A DNA stretch of 64,000 bases from Balanoglossus misakiensis (Eukaryota; Hemichordata). Position numbers and translations under genes: made by a program. How positions within the stretch are numbered: position 1 is the stretch's first letter; each line of letters opens with the position of its first letter. The notes below the pieces were generated by a model. It saw only the letters and a list, made by a program, of their open reading frames with translations. It was not told the origin of the DNA and searched no databases. The stretch covers positions 6,758,001 through 6,822,000 of the forward strand of contig CM082593.2 of the NCBI GenBank assembly GCA_040954595.2, given 5' to 3'. This document shows positions 37,501 to 49,200 of the stretch, one piece after another.

Positions 37501-40500
37501 ATGCTCCAATCCCTCGCATCATTAAAACAATCAGGAAATGCCAGATAAGCAGGCGGCAGCTATTGCCAGGTATTTGTACACGACTGGAAATTTATCCCAA
37601 ACAGTCGGAATAGAGTGACACTGATCTGTACATCCTGGGGCGGGGCCAGTATTGCCTATCGAAACTTTTACTGTATCTTTGTCCTAAACAGAAATCTGTG
37701 ACAACAGAAAAGTCAAGTGCCTTTCCTCTCACTTGAAGAAGAGGCTCTCTGTACTGATTACTCCAGTTCTCTGTGACGATTGTTGCTGCTTGCCGCAGCA
37801 GTTTTGATGAATCTTCACCAACAGTCGGGATTCAGTAATCTTCTCGTCTTACCGCAGACTTGGCTGTAAATTTTCATTGAGCCAGATGTTTGTTTTCTTG
37901 AGCGATTGGTTTTCATGGGGGAAAAAGCTTTGCTACACTTTTCATATTACAAGACAGTCTATCCAGAAACGCTTTCATTTCGAGGTCTGAACTATACCCA
38001 GTCTTTGATGCTGACAAATACTTTTTTGGTGACTGCACTAGTCAGAAACTGCTCTTAACTACTGTATAAGGGTACATGACTACCATTTCCAGGTCTGATG
38101 TACACTTTCTTGGGGATACTCCTGATTAAACATCAAATGAATTTGGCATTTTTGTGATTTTCATTAATCTTTTAAAACCCCTGACTTTCGAATTGCACAC
38201 ATTTCCGGATTTACTACTTTGTAATATTGGAAAGCAATTCATGCATGTACCATATGATAAATCCGGTCTTAAAATACATATTTATCGCTTTAGAAATGTT
38301 CACAATCACCAAATCCAATTATAGATAGGAAAGGAGTATTTTAGAACGAAGGCAAACCAGAACTAATCCTGAGATATCCGGGTTTTTCGCCCTCGAAACG
38401 TCCAGATATAGTCTGAGGGTGTGTCGTTAGTAGTTATTCAGCAGAATGTCAAGTGTTGGTGATTTGTAGAGGCCGGGTATACACTGTTGGTTGCTGTCTT
38501 TTCTCTGCATACTCGAGTTAGATTGAGGCTTAGCGATGCAATTTGTAGGCACAATAATCAGTAGGGAAACCATGGTTACCGGTGATTTTTTCAGACTAAT
38601 TGGCAAGCGGATCAGCAATTTGGTGCGGGACAAATATTCGGATCATTTCCATCGGGGCCCGCGATTGTAATCAAGCTGTGTTTTTTCTGTTTTCGCGTGG
38701 TGATCTTTTACTGACGCACGTTTGCGAAGCAGTCAGAGAGGCGGACTTAATCATGCCAGGTTCTCTCTCTCTCTCTCAAGGAACTGGAAAGCCATAGGAA
38801 ATACTTGTTTGTTCATCACAAGAATCGGTGACATTTCCAAAGTCGGCCGCCCCGCATTCACCAGCTCACAAAGCATGAGATGTCAGCAGTCAGTCAGATG
38901 AATTGATATTATAATGCGCTGATGCAGCAGCTCTGTGTTATTTTCACATCAAAGTATTTTCACAGATCAGTCGAAAGATAACTGTTTGTCGGAAACGTTT
39001 TTGACATTTCCTCTGTTGGTTTATAGGTCCGGAGATCTCAAATATTTGTAATCAGAAAGCTTAATGTAAGCTTGTATGAAAGTCAAATGTTGTAATTTAT
39101 TATTTTCTTGTGGTTCTTAAAACATCTTTACCTCAAAGAAACATAAAAATCTCTCAAAGGACAATTCGTATGTTGTCATTAAAGCTGTTGTTTGTATCAT
39201 TCCTTTAATATATAGGTCTACTGTAAAAAGTTTGTTCAGATTTTGAAAAAGTAAAACACAGGGCATGGTATAGTGTTCAGCATTGTGATACCAAAGATAG
39301 CTTTTTGTTACCTGGATTTGAAATGAAAATTGTAAATGTCAAAAAATGAAATGTCTTTTCAAGGGCAGGTTTTCAATATCGCCAAACACCATCATTGTAA
39401 GTCGTCATTCGTGTCGTAGAAGAAGAGACTGTGGCGTGACTGTTTCCACAGAAATAAACGCGATTGCACGCAGAAAATTCTATTCAGGCTCTTGGCCGTC
39501 GGCCAGGGGGGAACACTTCCACATGGCAAAATACCAAGAAAAAGTCATTGTCCTGGTGTTGGTTGTGTGCTATAGTGTGCCAGCCAGCTGTCGCATTGCT
39601 ATCTCTCGTTCCATCTCACACGCGCAGGAAACGGCATGTCTACCTCAATGGAAAAAAGATTAAAAGCAAACCCCATTATTAATTTCTCCAGTGGTTCTGA
39701 GTTTATCTGAACAATCCCAGCTATTACTTTTTTTAGAAGTCGCCGCAAGTATGCGATACTCACCCAAAAAAGAAGATGAGCCTATCTGCAATATAAGTGG
39801 GTGATTTACTGCGGCAGGAATTCCCTGACCCAGTGTGTGGCTCCTTAGTTACCGTGGTGATAAATTTCACATAGCTGCCCTGGACTTTTGTTTCCTCATA
39901 CCCTGGGCGCCTGTTTCCAAAGCACACGTACAGCTGTGCAGGCCTCCGAATAAATCATTGAATGCGCTCCATTATTGAACCCGACATACATTCATAAAAA
40001 GATCACAAGCGTCATTCAGTGAAATTACACATCCCTTGAAATTTCTTGCTCAATGAGGAGAAGAGAAATGTTAGTCAATTGTCCTCTTTCACATAACTTG
40101 ACATGACTCTTTCAGTGCGTAAATTATTCTTAATGAGTAAAATCAGTTTAATTTACCTCCATACGCTTTTTGATTGATTGAAATCATCCGACCGGGTATT
40201 CTCTAGCTAGATCTGTTTGGCAGGGCTGTGTGTTATTACTGTCGGATTTTTTTCCTATTTGAATACTCAACAAATATTTGTATATTCTAAATTAATCTTT
40301 ACAAGCCCAGAAATGCGGAGGCATTTAAGACAGGAGAGAAAGTAAGATCTTTATTGGTTGAATGTTAGATATTGATACAATGTATTGACAATGTCTATTT
40401 CACTTATCATAATTATGTCGCAAGTTCAGGAATATTCAAATTATTATGCAAATGAAGATACGAAAATTTAGGATTGATGGCCTATTAATCTATATAATTT

Positions 40501-40578
40501 GAACAGGAAATAAAACCTGCTTTTATTGGCTTATCTGTTGTTTTGTTGACAAGCGATATAAATCAGAATTTGAAGAAC
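34552..40578 (+). other. Intron 1, 34.6-40.6 kb: no gene seen
   Basis: No coding gene or structured repeat is recognised. GC-richer patches occur at about 37400-37900 and 39340-39660. A short (TC)n run lies at 38762-38778. Open frames in these patches have no family resemblance and no exon boundaries that can be supported. Confidence 0.45.
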
Positions 40579-40900
40579 TTAGGCTGCATTCACAAACACC
40601 TCTGGAGGGGGGGGCGGGAGAATTCAATTTTTTTTACCGGTAATTTTCACATGCCCCCCTTCCGAACTGCCAATATTTTCAAATCCCCCCCTTCCGAACT
40701 GCCAAAATTTTGAAATCCCCCCCCCCCCATTTTCTTTCACAGAGCAAAACACATCACCTATCTATCTTGTAAAAAGAAAAACAGCGCTCCCATGAAAAGA
40801 ATTTGAAACTGATGTTTCCCCTCATCAGTGGGTATTAAAACTGAACATTGTTTTTATTTTTTACATATATTTGTATTCTGTGTTGGGGAAATTGTATACC

Positions 40901-40988
40901 GAGAATTGAAGGGGGTGGGTTTGGGAGGGGGTGTCCCCCTCCCACGTAAGAAAATTTTCTAAAATACAGAGCTCAAAGCTGCATTTTA
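40901..40988. repeat. Internal duplicated block 1 with G5/C5 hairpin
   Basis: Contains a perfect hairpin at 40923-40943 (9-bp arms GGGAGGGGG and CCCCCTCCC, TGT loop) followed by AGAAAATTTT and a CTGCATTTT-like end. The same block recurs at 41137-41219. Confidence 0.85.
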
Positions 40989-41136
40989 ATGAACCCGGCA
41001 AAAGCAAATTAACTCAACTACCGGTATGTTGGGGAGGACAAATTTAACCGTCGCCGCTCAAAGTTATCATGGGGTGGGGCAAGTCCCCTGACCTGGGACA
41101 CTAGATAAACCAGTCAATGATTGAAAGGTGTTGATG

Positions 41137-41219
41137 AATGGAGGGGGTGGGTGTGGGAGGGGGTGTCCCCCTCCCACATTAGAAAATTTTGTAAAATAAA
41201 GGGCGCGAAACTGCATTTT
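41137..41219. repeat. Internal duplicated block 2 with G5/C5 hairpin
   Basis: Second copy of the block at 40901-40988. Its perfect 9-bp-arm hairpin spans 41155-41175, preceded by GGAGGGGGTGGGTGTG and followed by AGAAAATTTTGTAAAATA. Confidence 0.85.
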
Positions 41220-41385
41220 TGTGGACTCAAAATAAATATTTAGTCGTTAAAGTTTTCAAGTCCCCCCCTTTCAGTCCCTAAATTATTTCAAATCCCCCCC
41301 CCTTACATACCCTCAATTTTTTCAAATCCCCCCCCCCTCAATTCTCCTGCCCCCCCCTCCAGAGGTGTTTGTGAATGCAGCCTTA

Positions 41386-44300
41386 GACTGCATGGCGCGA
41401 CAATTATTTGTCTTAATAGACACTGAAATTTATCTGAATTTCAAGCTGGCGTCTGCTTCACTGATACGCGAAAAATGCATAATCGTGAAAATAACCTGTT
41501 TTGCAGTATTCCTGCTCTATATCTGAATGACTTTGCTGGAAATCTGGAATTGTACTCTTGGAGGAGACCGTTGAATGGTTGACATAGAAACAAGGAGAGA
41601 AAGTGATGTTCCTCTTTCGGTGTCATATAAGCTGCATATAATCATCACCCCCATTGCAATTTGTGGATGGAGTAGGTTGTAACATGGAATGTGGGTTTTC
41701 AAGAGGTTTTCCTTTTCCTTCCTGTGAAGAACCTTCAAACCGCCACGAATAAAGAAAAAAGTAGAGAAAATTCAAGCACTTCTTAAAAGTCCTTGCGACA
41801 TTCGGAAAATCGTGCTCTCCGCGCATTGCCCGCCAGTAAAGGTCTTGGCAATCTTGTCGAAACTACAGGTGAATGCCCTGTTATTGCAGGCAGAGATATT
41901 ACGGTGCAACAGAATCAAGATTTTGAGTCGTGAATTAAGTGCAAGTGCTGTGTTCATTTCTGAAATTAGCAGGAAGCCTTAGAATGCCAGTTGCGTAGTC
42001 ACGCGCCAAGAAGGAGTGACAGAGAATGTCACTGGTGTGAGGAGTAATTTAGAACATGTAGGGTCAAACTGATCGTGTCACTTCATGTGTTGCCTTGCCA
42101 ACATCTTGGGAATTTAGAAAATTCCTCCTTGTTTCCATAGAAATACTTGTTTAAATGTCTGTGTACGTGGGCTGGTAAAAATAATCATCCCCTTTTATTA
42201 AAAAGCTTTCCAGAGTGAAGAAATTTATTTGAAAATGATGTTCCATTAGCTGGGGAAAGCTGTCTAGCATGATCAGACCTATAAAACAAATTTCAGGAGA
42301 AGACCTGAGGGGTACAACAGAATTATCTTGTATATTCTCCTGTAGTAGTGTACTAGTCATGTCTTTCCCCATCAAGACAACGCACTCCCTGGCTGTCTCA
42401 CAAAGGACCACCTTTTTGGGGGTCGACTTGAAGTGGTTTTCTTCGGAACATTAAGTTTGATTGCAATTCCCTGACAGCACTTTCTGATTGAGTTTGTGAA
42501 GTTGTAAAGTTGCTGCACTGACTAGAATGTCCGACAATCCCTATGTTGTCTTTGATGGTAATATAATCACGGTTTAGTAGGCCTGGTGACGTAAGGGGAA
42601 TCAAGCTGTGTCCTGAGGCAGTACCTGCCACCCCCCACCCCCCAAAAAAAATGCCCCATTTTAGATCAGATGTGTGCGTTAATACAATGCATTATGGGGC
42701 TTTTACGTTTAACCTCTGACCCTACATACGTAGTTAGGCCGGGTCGCCATTACGACTATTAATCGTAATCAGATCGCAATCTGGAAAGCTTGGTTGTACG
42801 TGTCGAAAAAAATAATCATGAATTGATAAATTTTGCGTAAACCATTTGTTTGACCAAAATTGCTGAAAAATGTACACACCCCATGTGTACCCCCCCCCCC
42901 CCACCCCCGGTATGTGCTGCAGACATGCAGGAAGTGATGTCACCCCCACCCTGGGGCAAGTTGTCCTCTCATACAGTGTTAAGTAAATTTGTATTGTAAT
43001 TGTTGGTACCAGGTGGAGCAAAAAATTTCATCTTGTCTCCGTCTTTGATCCTCCTTTTTATTCTTTCAGCAGATATTTGATTATTACATAATCGGCAGAT
43101 TAAAAGTGATGCACATATCCTTTCGGTACGTTTTCTCTTCATAAGATTCTGATGGAACACGAATGAATCTAAATTTGTAGACTTTTGTAAGGTGCCAAAG
43201 CTACTTTCTTTGGCTTGAAAAGACTAATATATATACTATACCCATGCTTTCTCTTTTTTAATGCATCGACAATCCGTTCGAAAAATATCCGAAGCAATGT
43301 TTTATTTCCGAAAGCCCAATCACTCAGCAATTGGTATTTCTACTGCATACGTGCATTCCGTTATAATATCTCCACTTTAATTTGATGGCTATGGAGCTCG
43401 TCGGCATGTGATTGTAACTGGTTTACCAGCCTCTCACTGTGAGAACAAGTTTTCTATTTTTATAAAAAAAAAAATGTGCAAAACCGGAACTGCAGATAGG
43501 AAAGATATTAAAATAACATAGTGGTGAATCACGAGTCATTTTTAAGCTGAAAGAGAAATATTTTAATGCGGTGTATTGAGAATGTTGCTTTCTGGTGTTT
43601 GAATTAGCCAGAATGGTTTGAATTTTTGTGCAAGTATGGAAATATCTGATGAAAAAAGTTGAGTACTATGTTGAACTGAGGGTAGTGATTCCTGTCTGAC
43701 AATGACACGTACCTGTTTGTTAAGTCGACCCAGCAGATAAATATATTATGGTTTATATGACATTGACAGTAATCTAGACTTGATGACAAATATATACAAT
43801 TGAGTGATGGGTAAATCAGAAAACACCTCAGAGTGTGAACTGCAGCAATCGATAGCCTCTTCAGTTAGAGTCAACCAGCGGACAAGGACGCTCTATCTTT
43901 TTTTTCCGTTTTCTAGCTGTCATGTCAAAGTCAAATCCACCGATAGATTGGACAACTGCAGCATGCTTCAGTTGTGTTTACACACCCCAACAGTCAGTAG
44001 GCCAAGTTTACATGTCCAAATAATCCCTTAATCCTCCTGTACCTTGTTTGCTTCCGCTGGGCAAATATGATCCATTGTGAACTTGTGTACAGAACCTCAT
44101 CAATTCACCCAAACCCTACCAACAAGACACTGTGTGTTGACTTTAAAGCAAGTGGAGTGGGTTTTCTTTGGGCAAAGTTCATTTGGGGTCATGTCCATCT
44201 CCATGGTTACAAATCAGGGAGGAAAACATTCGGCACCTTTGAATCTACTGATTTATGTCTGTATGGGCCTGTTCACAGCTTTGATTATACATCTCAATGT

Positions 44301-45890
44301 TGTATTTGACATCTGACCTATTTTAGGGCATTGTTGCTTTAATGTTAATTGCTATTTTATTGTAGTATTTCTGTTCACTGTGTAAACTACAATGTCAATT
44401 GGCCTACCCCATGTTTAAAGGGACAGTTAGTTGTAACTTTGTGGCATTTTTAAAGGTTATTATGTACATATTCTACTAGTCAGAATACTGAGGATATGTA
44501 CATATTGTTGACAAATAAATGACTTGCATACTCGGTATTTAAAAAAAAAATAATGTATACATACAAACTGTGTTAAGCTAAACACTAGGTGTTGACAAGG
44601 CAAATGCCATGTATTTCAAAGAAGGGAACATGTATTTATAGCTGACATACACATACACACGTATACACACTGTCTTTTCAGCATGATGGAAGTGTTGTGA
44701 TCCACAGCAAAGTGGCACTGAAAAAAACCATCAAAAGTTATACATTCTGTGTCTTTTAAAGGGATTACTTTAATTTCCCATAAAACCGACTTAATAAAGA
44801 TTTTATGAAAGTCTACAAAGTGAAATTAAAGGAGAATATACTCACTCCGGGAAAAGGACCATTACATAAAATGCACTGTTTTAGTAAAGGTACGACTGTT
44901 AAGTTTGCCCAGGCTAATAAATAAATTGAAGTTGTAATTTCAAATCCTTGCTTGCCTGTGTGCTGTACTTTGAATGAATTCTGTGATGTAAGATACTGGT
45001 CACGTGGATGGTCTGTGCAGTACGCCGTATCTAGTGTATGAAAATGACTACAGGAAACATCTAATACAAATTCATTAAAATTAAAAGAAATCATTTATAA
45101 CACAATTTTTTTTGGTTCAGTTAAGTCACAAGCGTCTAATGAAAATCTTCAAAACAAATCAAATTAAATTTCTCAGATCTCCGTTGTTCTGCTCTTTATA
45201 ATCATGAGACACACTCAATTTCAGTAATTTAATTTTCAACAAGGCTTGCTGCGAGAGAGAGAGTCAGTGGTGTTGAGAACAAAAGCAATCCCAAGTGTTT
45301 GATATTGGAAGATGTTCCGTGCTGATTAGCAAGCTTAGTGTTTTTTCACCAGGAAATTGAAACCGAATTGAATCGAAAAGAACTGTAGTTCCACCAGCGA
45401 GGCGTGCTTTACACCCTGCGTATTAAAATCTGCTAAAGCAATTACCATGAGGAAATCTGAATTACTGCCAATCTAAGAGAAGAAGCTAGGAAAACAAGCG
45501 ATACGGGCAGATGTGAATGGGCCATGAAAGTCAACTCTCTGGCCGTTTTAAACGCTGCATCGTAACTCAAGCGAAAAAGTCTTGTGGATGGAAAGCAATC
45601 ATGTTTTGGAAATTGCCTAGGGGATTTCATGGCATGCTACGGGGAATTTAATCATCATTTGTTATATCGTCAGATAATGAGAATGCAGAAACGCCAGACT
45701 TTAACCTCCAGGGTTTTGCAGAAATGGACCTTCCAGTGATGTTCAAGTTTATAGCACGGTCCATTTGTAGAATTATTTAGTAAAGCATTGATTGGTTTGC
45801 TGATAGGATCATATCTCCCATACAAGGTTTCTTCTGAGTAAATTTTCAATTTTTGAGTTCGGAGAGGAAATTTCTGTCAAAGATGAAAGT
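41386..45890 (+). other. Intron 1, 41.4-45.9 kb: no gene seen
   Basis: AT-rich DNA with C-tracts at 42631-42645 and 42889-42908 (a C-run of about 14 with a nearby CACCCCC). TTTAAAGGGACAGTTAGTTG near 44413 resembles a dispersed repeat end, but no partner end was found. No coding gene is recognised. Confidence 0.45.
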
Positions 45891-45893
45891 GTT

Positions 45894-45906
45894 GTGATGA
45901 TGATGG

Positions 45907-45959
<53 letters not shown>

Positions 45960-46018
45960 ATGATGATGATGATGATGATGATGGTGGTGGTGGCTATCGT
46001 GGTGGTGGTGGTCGGTAG
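45894..46018. repeat. (GAT)n/(GGT)n compound microsatellite
   Basis: Alternating GAT and GGT blocks in the same order as at 8957-9145 (long GAT run, GGT run, GAT run, GGT run). The complementary strand reads as a spurious poly-His frame. Confidence 0.95.
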
Positions 46019-46252
46019 TGGCAGTTGCTACATTGCTGCTGACTGTACTCAACACACAGGGCATCAAACACTGCCTGCAGATCATGTACCACAGATATTT
46101 ACGAGCCATTAAATCCTGCACTTGATCCTGACCTTAAACAGTTTACAGGTTCTCATTTGTCACCCTGGAAACGCCTCATTAATAATCACTTCCAGTCATG
46201 CTGTGATAGAGTTTATCATCAATGTGTGTGAGGACAGAGGAATTGTCAGAGT

Positions 46253-46276
46253 GGGGGGGGGGGGGGGGGGGGGGGG
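46253..46276. repeat. Poly-G tract (24 G)
   Basis: Uninterrupted run of 24 G. Length in an assembly is unreliable for such tracts. Confidence 0.9.
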
Positions 46277-46279
46277 AGT

Positions 46280-49200
46280 TCCGATGACCCCTGCAATGAC
46301 CTCAAGTGCGTCCTGAGTGGTTTGTTGATTCAATAGTACCACATGTTGATAAATATGCTGATGTTTATGTGTTGAACATTTGAGAAGTATACACAGCGGG
46401 ATCAAAGGCCGGCTTCAATCTGTAGAGGATGTTTATTTGGAGTTCCAGTCACCTGCCATTCGTAGAAATGACTTTTGCTACATGTTTTGGCTGCAGGCAT
46501 TTTTTGGGACACCTTGAAATTGTCTCCAAAGCCACAGTCCTCTAGAGACCCATCGTATCTTTCTAGATCTTTTACACTGATTGATGTCAACATTAAGCTT
46601 ATTAATAATTTATCAATTTTGTGTTAGATTTTGAAGCACCAATAGCTATAATTACAAGAAAAAGTTGAAATTTAGCACAGATTGGTGTTTCCAAACGGGA
46701 AATGATCACCTTGTCTCTCATAGCCGCACACCTCTACTGAAGTGGTAATATGAGGGTCTGTCTCAAGATAAACCAATCGAGTCTGCACTAATTACAGAAT
46801 TATATGGCCGTATGACATGCAGTATCTACTGAGAGTATTGGCGATTTAGCTGTCTAATTTCCAGCCTGGACTGCCATATAAACTAACCTTAAAAGTACAG
46901 AGACAATTTTCGGATTATTCTTAAGCCACACAGTACAACACAGCATCGTCTTCGCAGAATCTTTATCTGTTATTCACAATCACAGTCACGTTAGCAGGCT
47001 GGCCATATGCCACGTACTTACACTTTTAATGAAGACAGAAATTCTTCCGAGAGATTACACTGCAATTCAGGGAACTGTAATTCACAGACACCCATCATCT
47101 CAAGTGCTGCAAAAACAAATAAGCAGTTGAGATTATCTGTTTTATGGGATTTCAACGGAATAATGATCAAAACCTGCAGAAGGGATTCAATTTCTGTAAT
47201 TGAGAAAGAGAGAGAGAATGTGTGTGTGCATCTGTCTGTGATGATATCCTTTACAATGATGCATTCTCCATAAAACTATATATGTTTGAATTGTTTAAAA
47301 TGGACAGGATATCAATGTCTGACACTAAAATTTTAACCGTGGAATATTTCCTCAAAGTCCCTGTAGCTGTGCTGCGTGCCACTGGGATAAAAATGCCAAT
47401 GGGAATGTAAATTTGCACATACTTGGTGTATGGACTGAGTTTTCCATCACTGTTTACGGAATTTCCTAAATGGATCCGGTATATCCGTGTTAGTGATGGC
47501 GTGTCTTAGCAGTGCATGTAGGATTTTCGGCGTCCATGGCCATTTTTTCGGTCCCCGGATGTTTGAAACATTCCGACAATAATGCGAAAATTTTCCTGCG
47601 TGTGATTGTCGAGGCAACAGGAACATTTCTGTCCATCGATTGAAAATACCAGAGTTAATAAGGAAAGAATGCAGCATTTTTTTAGATGACTCACAGAAAG
47701 AGGATATTGGATTTGCGTCGTAACTGCCTGCGCGAGTACAAATGAGAGTGGACCACACATTTCCGTGAGCTGTCAAATACATTACGTAGATCCGGAATGC
47801 GCCAGTATATGCTTGGGAACTCGACAATCGACCGCTGGTGAAGAATCAATAGAATTTTTAAAGAGCTGCAGGCTTTTTTTTTCCCGGGATCTCGACACAA
47901 ACGCAGGTATAGGAGGATGGAGACATTGTTTCCTTTGAGAGCAGCTGGTACGCCTATCGCTGGAAATTCAATGAAAACCATCGCTGCTGGTTTCACGTAT
48001 CGATGTAATCCTTTCTTACAATTCAATACACAGAAGCCAGCTAGAAAACATGTAGATGTATTGTTTTACTTCGATGAAAACCTTTTTGTCCAACGCAGCC
48101 TAGCATAGTTCATATTCGATAAGTTTTAATCAGACTCCAACATCAGTAGAAATTCAGCATGGTCAGTGTCTTGTGTAATTGGCTGTTGCCATGACAATGA
48201 CTTTTGACCTTCCAGTATAATTCCTCGCAAGTATCCATCGTTAAAATTTAAAGTTTTCTTCTGCGGTCAAATTTCTTCATAAGACATAGTATAACTGTAA
48301 GTTTGGCTAAATCAACAGAATGGACTCTGTTCAGGTCATAACTGTGACTCACGTAAGATTTAAAATTGTGATCAAGATACGAAGCAATAATGTGTGAAAC
48401 AAAGGTTGCTATTCAGAAATTTGAATCCACAAGATGGTTCAATGTAAGATACATCCAGATCTGTTAAAATAGAGTGCACTTTAATTGAGAGAAGTTGACA
48501 ATTTTCTCTGTCTCGATCTCTCTCCATAAAATGCATATGCGGAAGGGTTGAGATTGGACATTTCAGCTCGGTTACCGTGGTGACAGGGGAAAATGGGGGA
48601 GAAGCATCCTGTCTTATAAGGAAATAGGAAGTCTTGAAAAAGTGTCTGCGCTTACTGAGGTTTTGTCGTCCATTATTCATTATGCTGTCAAGTTTCTCTG
48701 CGCAGACTGGACGATACAATTATAAATCGATAACATTGCATTTGCATGGAATTTCCCACATGTGGTCACAGATGTGTGCGATATCGCATCTGTGATCATC
48801 GGACCAGAATATGAATATCCGACACTAGAATATGACTGTCTTTGAAGATATTACAGAGACTAAGTCAGCGAAAGGTCACTGTATTGGTTGCCCTGGAGAC
48901 CATTCATGTAGAGAGAGAGAGAGAGAGAAGAGTTGGACCCATCACATTGCATCACAGCACGTAATGGAGCGTTATTGATCGTGAGCAAATGCATGTAAAA
49001 TTAAAAGAGAGTTCAGAAATTAATACCTTGTGTCACTATTGTAAATGTTTCAATATTAGCTTTGTCAATGGGTGGCGGCATAGTTCCATCACCAATGATA
49101 TCCAATCATAAATTAATAAAATCATGTGAAGTGAGCATGATAGTACCTTCAGTGTCTAGATCACGCTGTGAAAAAAAAGTAATTTGATGTAGCATTATCT

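Larger units (their letters stand above)
40582..41382. mobile_element. 801-bp terminal-inverted-repeat element (PIF/Harbinger-like MITE)
   Basis: The left end, GGCTGCATTCACAAACACCT, is exactly inverted at the right end (AGGTGTTTGTGAATGCAGCC). Similarity continues inward for about 45 bp through CTGGAGGGGGGGGC(G/A)GGAGAATT. TTA flanks both sides (40579-40581, 41383-41385). A 5-bp CTTAG duplication is an equally exact alternative reading. TTA/TWA duplications and G-rich ends are typical of PIF/Harbinger elements. The interior is non-coding, with C-runs and two direct copies of a 70-80-bp block. Confidence 0.85.

Noticed and set aside
45846-46121. Poly-His frame on the minus strand
   Set aside because: Artefact of the second GAT/GGT microsatellite; no real gene context.
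47447-47827. 126-codon open frame on the minus strand in a GC-richer patch
   Set aside because: It lacks an ATG at its start and shows no recognisable domain. The patch is better explained as non-coding unique sequence.
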